A stretch of 5,124 nucleotides of DNA from an uncultured Prevotella sp. (GTDB lineage Bacteria; Bacteroidota; Bacteroidia; Bacteroidales; Bacteroidaceae): the NCBI GenBank assembly GCA_945863825.1, contig CAMBBY010000147.1, positions 1 through 5,124 on the forward strand, in the 5' to 3' direction. Below the pieces are notes generated by a model. It was not told the origin of the DNA. It ran no database searches and saw nothing but the letters and a program-made list of their open reading frames with translations. The position numbers and the translations under genes are program-made. Below are positions 1 to 5,124 of this stretch, piece by piece; position 1 is the first letter of the stretch; the number at the start of each line of letters is the position of its first letter.

Positions 1-1
1 T

Positions 2-784
2 AAGGCCAAGATTGAGGAGCAGAAGGCGGAGGCGCTCGAGGCATTGAACGGGCGTAAGCCGAAGAATCTGGAGGAGCAGGCTCTGACACTCGTCGGGAAG
101 GATATATTCTATACGCTTATCAAGGAATATACAGAAAAGCAGTGGGGACGCAAATGTACCGAATTGCCGGCATTCATCATCAAGCGTCTGCCGGTGAGAA
201 TGGTTTTCGACAACAACTACTTCAACGACAAGTATCAGGGCATACCAGTAGGAGGCTATAACAAGCTGATCGACGGATTGCTGGAAGGCATCGACTGCAA
301 GACCGATGTCGATTTCTTCAACTCGGAATATAAGGACTGGAAGAAGTTTGCCGACAAGTTGGTTTACACAGGAGCCATCGACGAGTATTTCAACTACTCG
401 TTGGGCAAACTTGACTGGCGTACCGTAAGTTTCAAGACCCGCATAGAGGATACTGCGAACTTCCAGGGCAATGCTGTCGTTAATTATACCAGTCATGAGA
501 AGCCATACACACGTGTGATAGAGCACAAGCACTTTGAGATGTTCGGTCAGGAGGTTTACGACTGTCCGAAGTCGGTTGTGTCGGAGGAATATTCTACAGA
601 GTATAAAGACGGCATGGAGCCATACTACCCAGTGAACGACGAACGTAACAACCAGCTTGCAGACCAATATCGCAAATTGGCTGCAAACGAGGAGAATGTA
701 GTGTTTGGCGGTAGATTGGCGCAATATAAGTATTATGATATGGCACCTGTGATAGAGCAGGTGATGGAATATTTCAAGAAATAA
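2..784 (+). CDS. glf: UDP-galactopyranose mutase, C-terminal 260 residues (5' end outside window)
   Basis: This flavoenzyme interconverts UDP-galactopyranose and UDP-galactofuranose in the cytoplasm, supplying Galf for surface glycans. The frame is open from base 2 with no stop, so the gene runs in from upstream; the TTG at 44 is internal. Family members are about 370-380 residues, so roughly 110-120 N-terminal residues, including the FAD-binding GxGxxG region, are missing. Numbering from the AAG at 2, hallmark blocks are YTEKQWG (43-49, conserved Trp), IKRLPVR (60-66), NNYFNDKYQGIP (71-82), the LDWRT stretch (137-141), RVIEHKHF (171-178), EPYYPVN (206-212) and FGGRLAQYKYYDMAPVI (235-251). 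These carry the Arg and Tyr residues that grip the UDP-sugar diphosphate in characterised Glf enzymes, and all appear intact. The gene is visibly GC-richer than those downstream (36 of the first 60 bases are G or C). It ends 19 bases before the next gene. The presence of glf implies that the polymer contains galactofuranose. Confidence 0.96.
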   Translation, partial: KAKIEEQKAEALEALNGRKPKNLEEQALTLVGKDIFYTLIKEYTEKQWGRKCTELPAFIIKRLPVRMVFDNNYFNDKYQGIPVGGYNKLIDGLLEGIDCKTDVDFFNSEYKDWKKFADKLVYTGAIDEYFNYSLGKLDWRTVSFKTRIEDTANFQGNAVVNYTSHEKPYTRVIEHKHFEMFGQEVYDCPKSVVSEEYSTEYKDGMEPYYPVNDERNNQLADQYRKLAANEENVVFGGRLAQYKYYDMAPVIEQVMEYFKK

Positions 785-803
785 ACTCTTATTTAGTAAA
801 CGT

Positions 804-1556
804 ATGATACCAAAGATTATACATTATTGCTGGTTTGGGCGCGGACCATTGCCTGAACTGGCACAGAAGTGCATTGCTTCTTGGAAGAAGTATTTGCCTG
901 ATTATGAAATTAAGGAGTGGAATGAGGATAACTTCGATGTGAATATCATTCCTTATACTGCTGAGGCGTATCAAGCAAAGAAATATGCCTTTGTGAGTGA
1001 TTATGCTCGTTTCTGGATTCTTTATCAATATGGTGGAATCTACTTTGATACAGATGTGGAGGTGATTCGACCGATTGATGATATTGTAGAAAGGGGAAAC
1101 TTTATGGGGTTTGAAACTGATCCCAAACCTCAGTTGAAGGAAGACGCGAGCGAAGCGAGCGTTAACCCTGGCCTCGGCATGGGGGTAGCCCCTGGCCTCG
1201 GCATTATTAAAAAGATGCTTGACTACTATGAAAACAAGCATTTTATATGCGAAGCGAATATGAGAAACCAGATAACTGTGGTGCATATCTGTACGAAGGT
1301 CTTGATGGAGAACGGACTTCAGAATGTGGAGGGTATACAGAAAGTGGACGATGATATATACATTTACCCGGCAGAGTATTTCTGTCCTATTAATGTTACG
1401 ACTGGTCGCATCCATGTTGAGAAAAACACTCGTACCATACATCATTATGCAGGCACATGGGTGGACAAGAAATTCTCGCTGAAGGAATTAGTAAAGCGCA
1501 TTCTGCCCGAGGCGTGGGTTCAATCGCTAATCAATTGGAAGAACAAAAATAAATAG
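804..1556 (+). CDS. GT32-type glycosyltransferase with DXD motif (capsular polysaccharide synthesis)
   Basis: The 250-residue protein is a GT-A-fold retaining glycosyltransferase of the DXD sugar-binding family (Gly_transf_sug, GT32, the Och1/capsule type). Seen directly are the typical opening MIPKIIHYCWFG (1-12), the block SDYARFWILYQYGG followed by IYFDTDVEV (65-87), with the nucleotide-sugar/metal-binding DTD at 82-84, NPGLGMG (121-127), YPAEYFCP (188-195) and the C-terminal IHHYAGTW (212-219). Length fits short bacterial members. No signal peptide or membrane segment is evident, so it probably acts at the cytoplasmic membrane face on a lipid-linked acceptor. The ATG at 804 is the natural start because the family motif begins at residue 1. 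There is no clear Shine-Dalgarno site, only an A/T-rich leader. Residues 113-120 (EDASEASV) come from a GC-rich repetitive patch that looks like an addition between the GFET and NPGLG blocks. The donor and acceptor sugars cannot be read from sequence; transfer of a galactose or another hexose is possible. Confidence 0.9.
   Translation: MIPKIIHYCWFGRGPLPELAQKCIASWKKYLPDYEIKEWNEDNFDVNIIPYTAEAYQAKKYAFVSDYARFWILYQYGGIYFDTDVEVIRPIDDIVERGNFMGFETDPKPQLKEDASEASVNPGLGMGVAPGLGIIKKMLDYYENKHFICEANMRNQITVVHICTKVLMENGLQNVEGIQKVDDDIYIYPAEYFCPINVTTGRIHVEKNTRTIHHYAGTWVDKKFSLKELVKRILPEAWVQSLINWKNKNK
1146..1161. repeat. 16-base mirror repeat (GCGAGCG, AA, GCGAGCG) inside the GT32 gene
   Basis: The stretch gcgagcgaagcgagcg reads the same in both directions on one strand and is also a direct repeat of gcgagcg around AA. 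It encodes parts of residues 115-120 (ASEASV) of the GT32 enzyme and is far GC-richer than the surrounding gene. Its core gcgaagcga appears again at 1249-1257. It may be a low-complexity expansion or a copy of a short dispersed repeat; which of these cannot be told from one window. The reading frame stays open through it. Confidence 0.7.
1166..1204. repeat. Pair of exact 15-base direct repeats, 24-base period, in frame
   Basis: The 15-mer ccctggcctcggcat occurs at 1166-1180 and again at 1190-1204. The 24-base period is eight codons, so both copies encode PGLG plus Met or Ile, giving NPGLGMGVAPGLGI in the GT32 protein. A doubled PGLG-like pattern may be native to this enzyme subfamily. The exact nucleotide identity, including third codon positions, suggests a recent duplication or conversion, or a possible assembly effect. 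Confidence 0.75.
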
Positions 1557-1558
1557 AT

Positions 1559-2542
1559 ATGTTGAAGTTTGTAAAAAAAAACACAGGGAATATTGTTAGG
1601 AAATGTGGATTTTTGTGGGTGAAGAATCTGCAGCGCAACTTTCCGTATATTTTGCGCTTGCGTCTTTGTTCGGCTTACAAGAAGAATGCGTTTTGCTTCG
1701 TGATAGATCCCAACATTAAGCATCCGGGCTTGGCGGACAGAATGAAGGCAATGATTGACTGCTATAATATCGCTAAGCTGAACGGATATGATTTTCGCAT
1801 CGTGTTCAAGATGCCATTTCGGTTGGAAGACTATCTGCTGCCGAATGCTGTAGATTGGGTTGCAGAGTACACAGACTTGAATTACTCTTTGATGGGTACG
1901 AGATTCTTTAACGAGTTGAATTTCTTGAAGGAAGACTCGTGGAAAGGACGTACAAAACTTAGCAAGAACAAGGAGTATCATTGCTACAGTTATGTAGGCA
2001 ATCGTCAACCGAAGGTGTTCCCAGAGTCGGGATACGAATGGAGCAAGCTGTATGCCGAGCTGTTCCGTCCTTCAGATCGTTTGCAGGCTGCTATCGACCA
2101 ATGCGGCTACGACGAGCGTAGTTATGTGGCTGTTCACTTGCGGTTTGTCAACGCCTTGGAGAACTTTGAGGAAGTGACTTGCTGGGATAACGCTTTGCGC
2201 ACCGAGGAGGAAAAGGCGGCGCTCATAAACCGATGCAAACATGGTCTGCTAAAGATAAAGGAAGAAAACACAGGATGCCGTGTCTTGGTGTTTAGCGACA
2301 GCAAGCGATTCCTCGATTCATTGGAAGACATACCGGTCGAGGTGCTTGACCATGACAGTGTCGGACATGTAAGCTATGACGGTAATGAAGATGCGACATT
2401 GAAGACCTTTGTCGACTTGTATATGATAGCCCGTGCGAAGAAGGTATATCGCATTGATGCTCCTGAGCTTTACGCATGGAGCGGTTTTGCCGTGACAGGA
2501 GCAATGATTGGCGGCATAGACTTTTTTACAGAAAGAGTATAA
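1559..2542 (+). CDS. Putative fucosyltransferase-like GT-B glycosyltransferase
   Basis: The 327-residue protein resembles the fucosyltransferase superfamily that spans GT11, GT23, NodZ and protein O-fucosyltransferases, which use GDP-sugar donors. Seen directly are an N-terminal HPGLADRMKAMIDCYNIAK block (55-73), matching the glycine-rich GLGDR-type loop followed by a helix; the sheet and HxR motif VAVHLRF (190-196); the strand VLVFSDS (242-248); and the C-terminal VDLYMIARAKKVYR (285-298) with WSGFAVTGAMIGG (307-319). The last two correspond to the helix and Ser-x-Phe region that contact the donor nucleotide in such enzymes. The classical HxRRGD continuation is replaced by HLRFVNALENFEE, so it is not a textbook GT11 member. 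The first 45 residues are basic and partly hydrophobic, perhaps for membrane association. The ATG lies 2 bases after the preceding stop, which indicates translational coupling. A fucose or other deoxyhexose donor is inferred from the fold and not demonstrated. Confidence 0.75.
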   Translation: MLKFVKKNTGNIVRKCGFLWVKNLQRNFPYILRLRLCSAYKKNAFCFVIDPNIKHPGLADRMKAMIDCYNIAKLNGYDFRIVFKMPFRLEDYLLPNAVDWVAEYTDLNYSLMGTRFFNELNFLKEDSWKGRTKLSKNKEYHCYSYVGNRQPKVFPESGYEWSKLYAELFRPSDRLQAAIDQCGYDERSYVAVHLRFVNALENFEEVTCWDNALRTEEEKAALINRCKHGLLKIKEENTGCRVLVFSDSKRFLDSLEDIPVEVLDHDSVGHVSYDGNEDATLKTFVDLYMIARAKKVYRIDAPELYAWSGFAVTGAMIGGIDFFTERV

Positions 2543-2565
2543 ACTTATTAAGAATAGAAACAAGC

Positions 2566-3378
2566 ATGAAAATAGCTATATTGCTGACGAGTACGGTACG
2601 TCCACAGGTGATTGGAAGTAACTTTTCGGTGAGTGAGCGAATGGAGATGTATCGGTCTACTCTACAATATTATGCAAAAACAATAGGGCGAGAGTATCCA
2701 ATCGTTATGGTGGAGAATTCTGATGCAGACTTAACCCTCTGGAAGGAGGAATTTAAAGATTCGCTCCGATTGGAGATTCTTCAGTTCACCCCCACCGATT
2801 TACAGAACGCTCAAACCACAAAGAACACAGAAGACTATGGGTTTGACAACAGAAAAGGAAAGGGATATAATGAGTATTTAATGATAAAACTCGCCCTGGA
2901 ACGTTCTGAGACCTTGAGCGAAAGCACTCATTTCTTGAAGATAACAGGTCGCTATCCGATGCTGAACATTCGTGAGATGTTAGGCGAGATGGAGAAACGT
3001 GGTAAGCAGAAGGCGATGATGTGTGATATAAAGGAGTTTAGACTCTATGAGAAACTAAGAGGCACTTCGTATGGTTCACGTTGGGGTGACTCCCGGTTCT
3101 TCCTTGTGGCTGTAGATTTCTATAAACATCATCTGATGAACTGCTATAAAGAAATGGACGATAGAACGTATGGAAAATTTGCAGAAGACTACCTTTATAA
3201 TTTGTCTTGCAAGTATCGTAAGGACAATCGCTTTATTTTCCGTTATCGTCATCAAGTGCAGTTTGGCGGTCAAAGTGGAGATGCTGTTTTTGACGAGCAT
3301 TATGCCTCGTTCCGAAATGTAGCAAAGAACAAGCTTCGCCGCATCCTACGAGTGCTTTTCCCTAACATTTGGTTTTAG
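2566..3378 (+). CDS. Putative glycosyltransferase of an uncharacterised polysaccharide-cluster family
   Basis: I chose the ATG at 2566, giving 270 residues that open with a beta-strand (MKIAILLTSTVRP). The frame is open upstream to 2476, but that part reads through the end of the preceding gene in another frame and gives a protein-like start only at 2566, 23 bases after that gene's stop. Seen directly are YPIVMVENSD (44-53), GKGYNEYLMIKLALE (98-112), THFLKITGRYPMLNI (121-135), MMCDIKE (151-157), GDSRFFLVAVDFY (174-186) and AEDYLYN (206-212). The order of a strand with acidic residues, a K-G-x-x-E helix, a KITGRY strand and a later acidic EDY resembles compact GT-A-like proteins found in capsule and LPS clusters. 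I see no classical DXD. The tail (252-270) is basic and hydrophobic, perhaps a membrane-contact helix. The role is inferred from context and fold impression only; donor, acceptor and mechanism are unknown. Confidence 0.7.
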   Translation: MKIAILLTSTVRPQVIGSNFSVSERMEMYRSTLQYYAKTIGREYPIVMVENSDADLTLWKEEFKDSLRLEILQFTPTDLQNAQTTKNTEDYGFDNRKGKGYNEYLMIKLALERSETLSESTHFLKITGRYPMLNIREMLGEMEKRGKQKAMMCDIKEFRLYEKLRGTSYGSRWGDSRFFLVAVDFYKHHLMNCYKEMDDRTYGKFAEDYLYNLSCKYRKDNRFIFRYRHQVQFGGQSGDAVFDEHYASFRNVAKNKLRRILRVLFPNIWF

Positions 3379-3424
3379 GAACGAATAGGGATTGGTAAAA
3401 GAAATAAAAATTTATTAGATAAAA

Positions 3425-4624
3425 ATGAAAGCTATTGCTAAATTTTACACATGGTTCTGGATTGTTTATTTCCCCGTGTGTATTGCATTCGCTGCTACAG
3501 TAGATTTTGACTGGAGCGATGAGATATTGATGGTAATCCTTTTGGCTTACGCTTTGGTGAAGCGTCGCTATTTGGTGAAGGACAAGCAGAGAACTACAGA
3601 GATTTCGATTTATATCCTCCTGATGGTTTTCTATCTTACATATTCACTTATTATACAAGTGACGACGCCACGAGGTGTGTTCCTTGATATCTTGCAGCAA
3701 GTACGACCATACGCCGTGTTCTATCTGACATGGATGATGGCGCCTGAGTTCACGACTAAGCAGAAGAGACGTATAAAGCTGGTGATGCTTCTGTCGTTCT
3801 TTGGATATTTGTTTGCATTCATATTAAATCCGTCGTTGGTTACACCATTTGGTGGCGGCGAGTCGGTTGCTTTAGGACAGATTGCTCTATGCTGCGCTAT
3901 GATTTATTACTTATTTTCTAAACAAACTAAGCGGAATAGAAATATAGCTATACTTATCATGCTTTTAGGATTGATTTCTGGTAAATCCAAGTATTTTGGT
4001 GAGTGTGTCGTATTTATTGCTTTGGTAATATTTGTAAAAAGTAAAATCAATTTTACTTCGGTTTCTACTTTGTTGAAAGTGGCCGCATTAGGTTGTATCG
4101 TTATATTCTTCACGTGGACGAAATTTAATGCTTACTATGTGGAGGGTTTTCAAGATGATGCTCAAGAAATGGCGCGTCCTCTAACCTATGAAACAGGAAT
4201 GAAGATTATGTTTAAGGATTATATTCCCTTTGGTAGTGGTCTTGGTTCTTTTGGTACGGCTGCTGCTGCTAAGGAGTATTCTCCATTGTATTATAAATAT
4301 CAACTAGATAATGTATGGGGATTGAACCCAGAAAATCCAATGTTCTTGGCAGATGCGTTCTATCCCACTTTGGCTGAGTTTGGTTTAGTAGGATTGTTCT
4401 TCTTCCTTTGGTTTTGGAAAAGGCGACTGTGGGAAGCTAATAAGATTCATAACTTGATTTATTACCGAATGGCACTAATGTGTATCCTTGCATTGGCTTT
4501 AGAGAGTACCGCTGACTCTTCCTATCTCTCTGGTAAAGGTATGGGATATTTCATGATTCTTGCTCTCTGCTTGAATTCAGCTGGTGTGAAAAAGACTGGT
4601 AAAAAAATACCGATGTTAAGATAG
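3425..4624 (+). CDS. wzy: Wzy-type polysaccharide polymerase (O-antigen ligase/polymerase family membrane protein)
   Basis: The 399-residue integral membrane protein has about 12 predicted helices, near residues 8-25, 33-46, 59-78, 92-106, 117-136, 147-164, 172-186, 191-206, 214-231, 312-331, 345-361 and 370-386. Between the ninth and tenth lies a large hydrophilic loop (232-310), the periplasmic loop typical of Wzy/WaaL proteins. It holds RPLTYETG (251-258), the FGSGLGSFG motif (269-277) that marks the family, and leads into FYPTLAEFGLVG (312-323). SGKSKYFG (185-192) sits where relatives have a Ser/Arg-rich turn. Such enzymes join undecaprenyl-diphosphate-linked repeat units at the periplasmic face. 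Polymerase is preferred over O-antigen ligase because of the position among repeat-unit glycosyltransferases, but sequence alone does not exclude ligase. It follows the largest gap in the window (46 bases, A/T-rich, no recognisable terminator or promoter). Base composition is very A/T-rich around 3900-3960 (14 of 60 G or C at 3901-3960), unlike glf. Confidence 0.85.
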   Translation: MKAIAKFYTWFWIVYFPVCIAFAATVDFDWSDEILMVILLAYALVKRRYLVKDKQRTTEISIYILLMVFYLTYSLIIQVTTPRGVFLDILQQVRPYAVFYLTWMMAPEFTTKQKRRIKLVMLLSFFGYLFAFILNPSLVTPFGGGESVALGQIALCCAMIYYLFSKQTKRNRNIAILIMLLGLISGKSKYFGECVVFIALVIFVKSKINFTSVSTLLKVAALGCIVIFFTWTKFNAYYVEGFQDDAQEMARPLTYETGMKIMFKDYIPFGSGLGSFGTAAAAKEYSPLYYKYQLDNVWGLNPENPMFLADAFYPTLAEFGLVGLFFFLWFWKRRLWEANKIHNLIYYRMALMCILALALESTADSSYLSGKGMGYFMILALCLNSAGVKKTGKKIPMLR

Positions 4625-4634
4625 AAAACGATTT

Positions 4635-5078
4635 ATGGATATTATTATAACTTCTCCTTCGCTTAATCCGAAGGAGAATGTGAGTGGTATTTCTTCTGTT
4701 ACGCAGTTTATTATCAGTAATAACCGGAAGCAAAACTACTTGCATTTTGAATTGGGTAAGAAGGATTTGGATAAGGGAGGATGGCATCGTATTCCTGCCT
4801 TGATAAAGAAATATAGGGAGTGGAAGAAGATGCTTGCTCTGCATCCTGATGCTATTATTCACTACAATTTCCCTCTTTCTAAACCTTCGCTTCTTCGTGA
4901 TCCTTGTTTTATGCGGTATGCATGGAAAAAGGGTAGAAAGATGGTGGTACATGTGCATGGAGGTTTATTCCTGACGGCTCCTCACATTCCTGGTTATCTC
5001 ATGCGTATCATGAAATGGGTTTTCGGACAGGATCTGCCTTTCATCGTATTGAGTGATATGGAAAAGGATATCCTGACT
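4635..5078 (+). CDS. GT4-type glycosyltransferase, N-terminal 148 residues (3' end cut by adapter)
   Basis: This is the N-terminal, acceptor-binding Rossmann domain of a GT-B glycosyltransferase of the GT4 kind. It begins with the strand MDIIITSPSL, followed by NVSGISSVTQFII (15-27), the expected glycine-containing loop and first helix. Later blocks are DAIIHYNFP (72-80), KMVVHVHGGLF (102-112), with the His-Gly pair typical of the family, and LPFIVLSDMEKDIL (134-147), the strand before the domain boundary. Full-length members are usually 350-400 residues, so the C-terminal donor-binding domain with its E-x7-E motif is missing. The frame appears to continue to a stop at 5097-5099, but its last six residues (LSLIHI) are encoded by sequencing adapter, so genomic coding ends at 5078. 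The ATG lies 10 bases after the wzy-like stop. The sugar specificity is not readable. Codons 6-15 hold a perfect inverted repeat. Confidence 0.87.
4652..4678. repeat. Perfect 10-bp inverted repeat with 7-base loop near the start of the GT4 gene
   Basis: The arm ttctccttcg (4652-4661) is the exact reverse complement of cgaaggagaa (4669-4678), with cttaatc between them. In RNA this would be a stable hairpin starting 17 bases after the start codon's first base. No T tract follows, so it is not an intrinsic terminator. The right arm contains AAGGAGA, a Shine-Dalgarno-like string that the stem would hide, though no start codon is well placed after it. It may modulate translation or be chance. Confidence 0.7.
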
Positions 5079-5124
5079 CTGTCTCTTATACACATCTGAC
5101 GCTGCCGACGATACTCCTTGTGTA
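5079..5124. other. Illumina Nextera (Tn5) adapter read-through, not genomic
   Basis: Bases 5079-5097 are CTGTCTCTTATACACATCT, the 19-base Tn5 mosaic end in read-through orientation. Bases 5098-5111 are GACGCTGCCGACGA, the reverse complement of the Nextera Read 1 adapter arm. Bases 5112-5119 (TACTCCTT) sit where the i5 index belongs; their reverse complement AAGGAGTA matches the standard Nextera index known as S507/N507. Bases 5120-5124 (GTGTA) are the first bases of the reverse-complemented P5 tail. All four parts occur in the correct order and spacing, so this is untrimmed library sequence at a contig end. Confidence 0.98.

Noticed and set aside
44..46. TTG as the start codon of the first gene
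   Set aside because: The frame is open from base 2, and residues before the TTG (EEQKAEALEAL) continue naturally into the Glf sequence, so the gene is cut by the window edge.
789..1445. A 218-codon open frame on the minus strand
   Set aside because: It lies antisense to the well-supported GT32 gene, its protein has no recognisable family features, and it is best read as a shadow of the + strand codons.
1520..2008. A 162-codon open frame on the minus strand
   Set aside because: It is antisense to the end of the GT32 gene and the start of the fucosyltransferase-like gene, with no motif or upstream signal.
2476..2565. A 30-residue N-terminal extension of the gene starting at 2566
   Set aside because: It overlaps the conserved C-terminus of the preceding gene in a different frame, and the beta-strand start MKIAILLTS at 2566 fits a glycosyltransferase N-terminus.
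3403..3416. A palindromic AATAAA-AA-TTTATT in the gap before wzy, as a terminator or operator
   Set aside because: It is all A and T with a 2-base loop, would form no stable hairpin, and such strings are expected in an A/T-rich leader.
4551..4958. A 135-codon open frame on the minus strand
   Set aside because: It covers the wzy/GT4 junction antisense, has low-complexity His/Arg/Ser-rich content and no family features.
5079..5097. A Tn5-type mosaic end, suggesting a transposon terminus
   Set aside because: It is followed directly by the Nextera Read 1 arm, an index and P5 bases, so it comes from library preparation.

Overview
The window is part of a surface-polysaccharide (capsule or O-antigen type) biosynthesis cluster. 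It probably comes from a Bacteroidota genome of the Bacteroides/Prevotella kind, most likely a contig assembled from short reads. The assignment rests on the Bacteroides-like UDP-galactopyranose mutase, the mix of glycosyltransferases, the A-rich leaders without clear Shine-Dalgarno sites, and the moderate-to-low GC. Genus cannot be fixed from this sequence.

All six genes lie on the + strand and are closely spaced (gaps of 19, 2, 23, 46 and 10 bases), as expected of one transcript. In order they are: the 3' two thirds of glf (2-784); a GT32-type glycosyltransferase with a DXD motif (804-1556); a fucosyltransferase-like GT-B enzyme (1559-2542); a poorly characterised putative glycosyltransferase (2566-3378, start moved downstream to the correct ATG); a 12-helix Wzy-type polymerase (3425-4624); and the N-terminal half of a GT4-type glycosyltransferase (4635-5078). 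No gene-free stretch exceeds 50 bases, and I see no tRNA, CRISPR array, insertion sequence or convincing promoter or terminator.

Together the genes describe Wzy-dependent assembly. Glf makes UDP-galactofuranose, the glycosyltransferases build the repeat unit on a lipid carrier at the cytoplasmic face, and Wzy joins flipped repeat units at the periplasmic face. The initiating sugar-phosphate transferase and the Wzx flippase are not in the window and presumably lie outside it.

The last 46 bases (5079-5124) are not genomic. They are the Nextera/Tn5 mosaic end, the Read 1 adapter arm, an 8-base i5 index and the first bases of the P5 tail, all in read-through orientation. The final reading frame therefore has a false C-terminus (LSLIHI), and the real sequence stops at about 5078. 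Other points of interest are a perfect 10-bp inverted repeat just inside the last gene, a GC-rich repeat patch inside the GT32 gene, and a strong fall in GC from glf to the polymerase gene. I found no convincing new biological system. The least explained gene is the one at 2566-3378.
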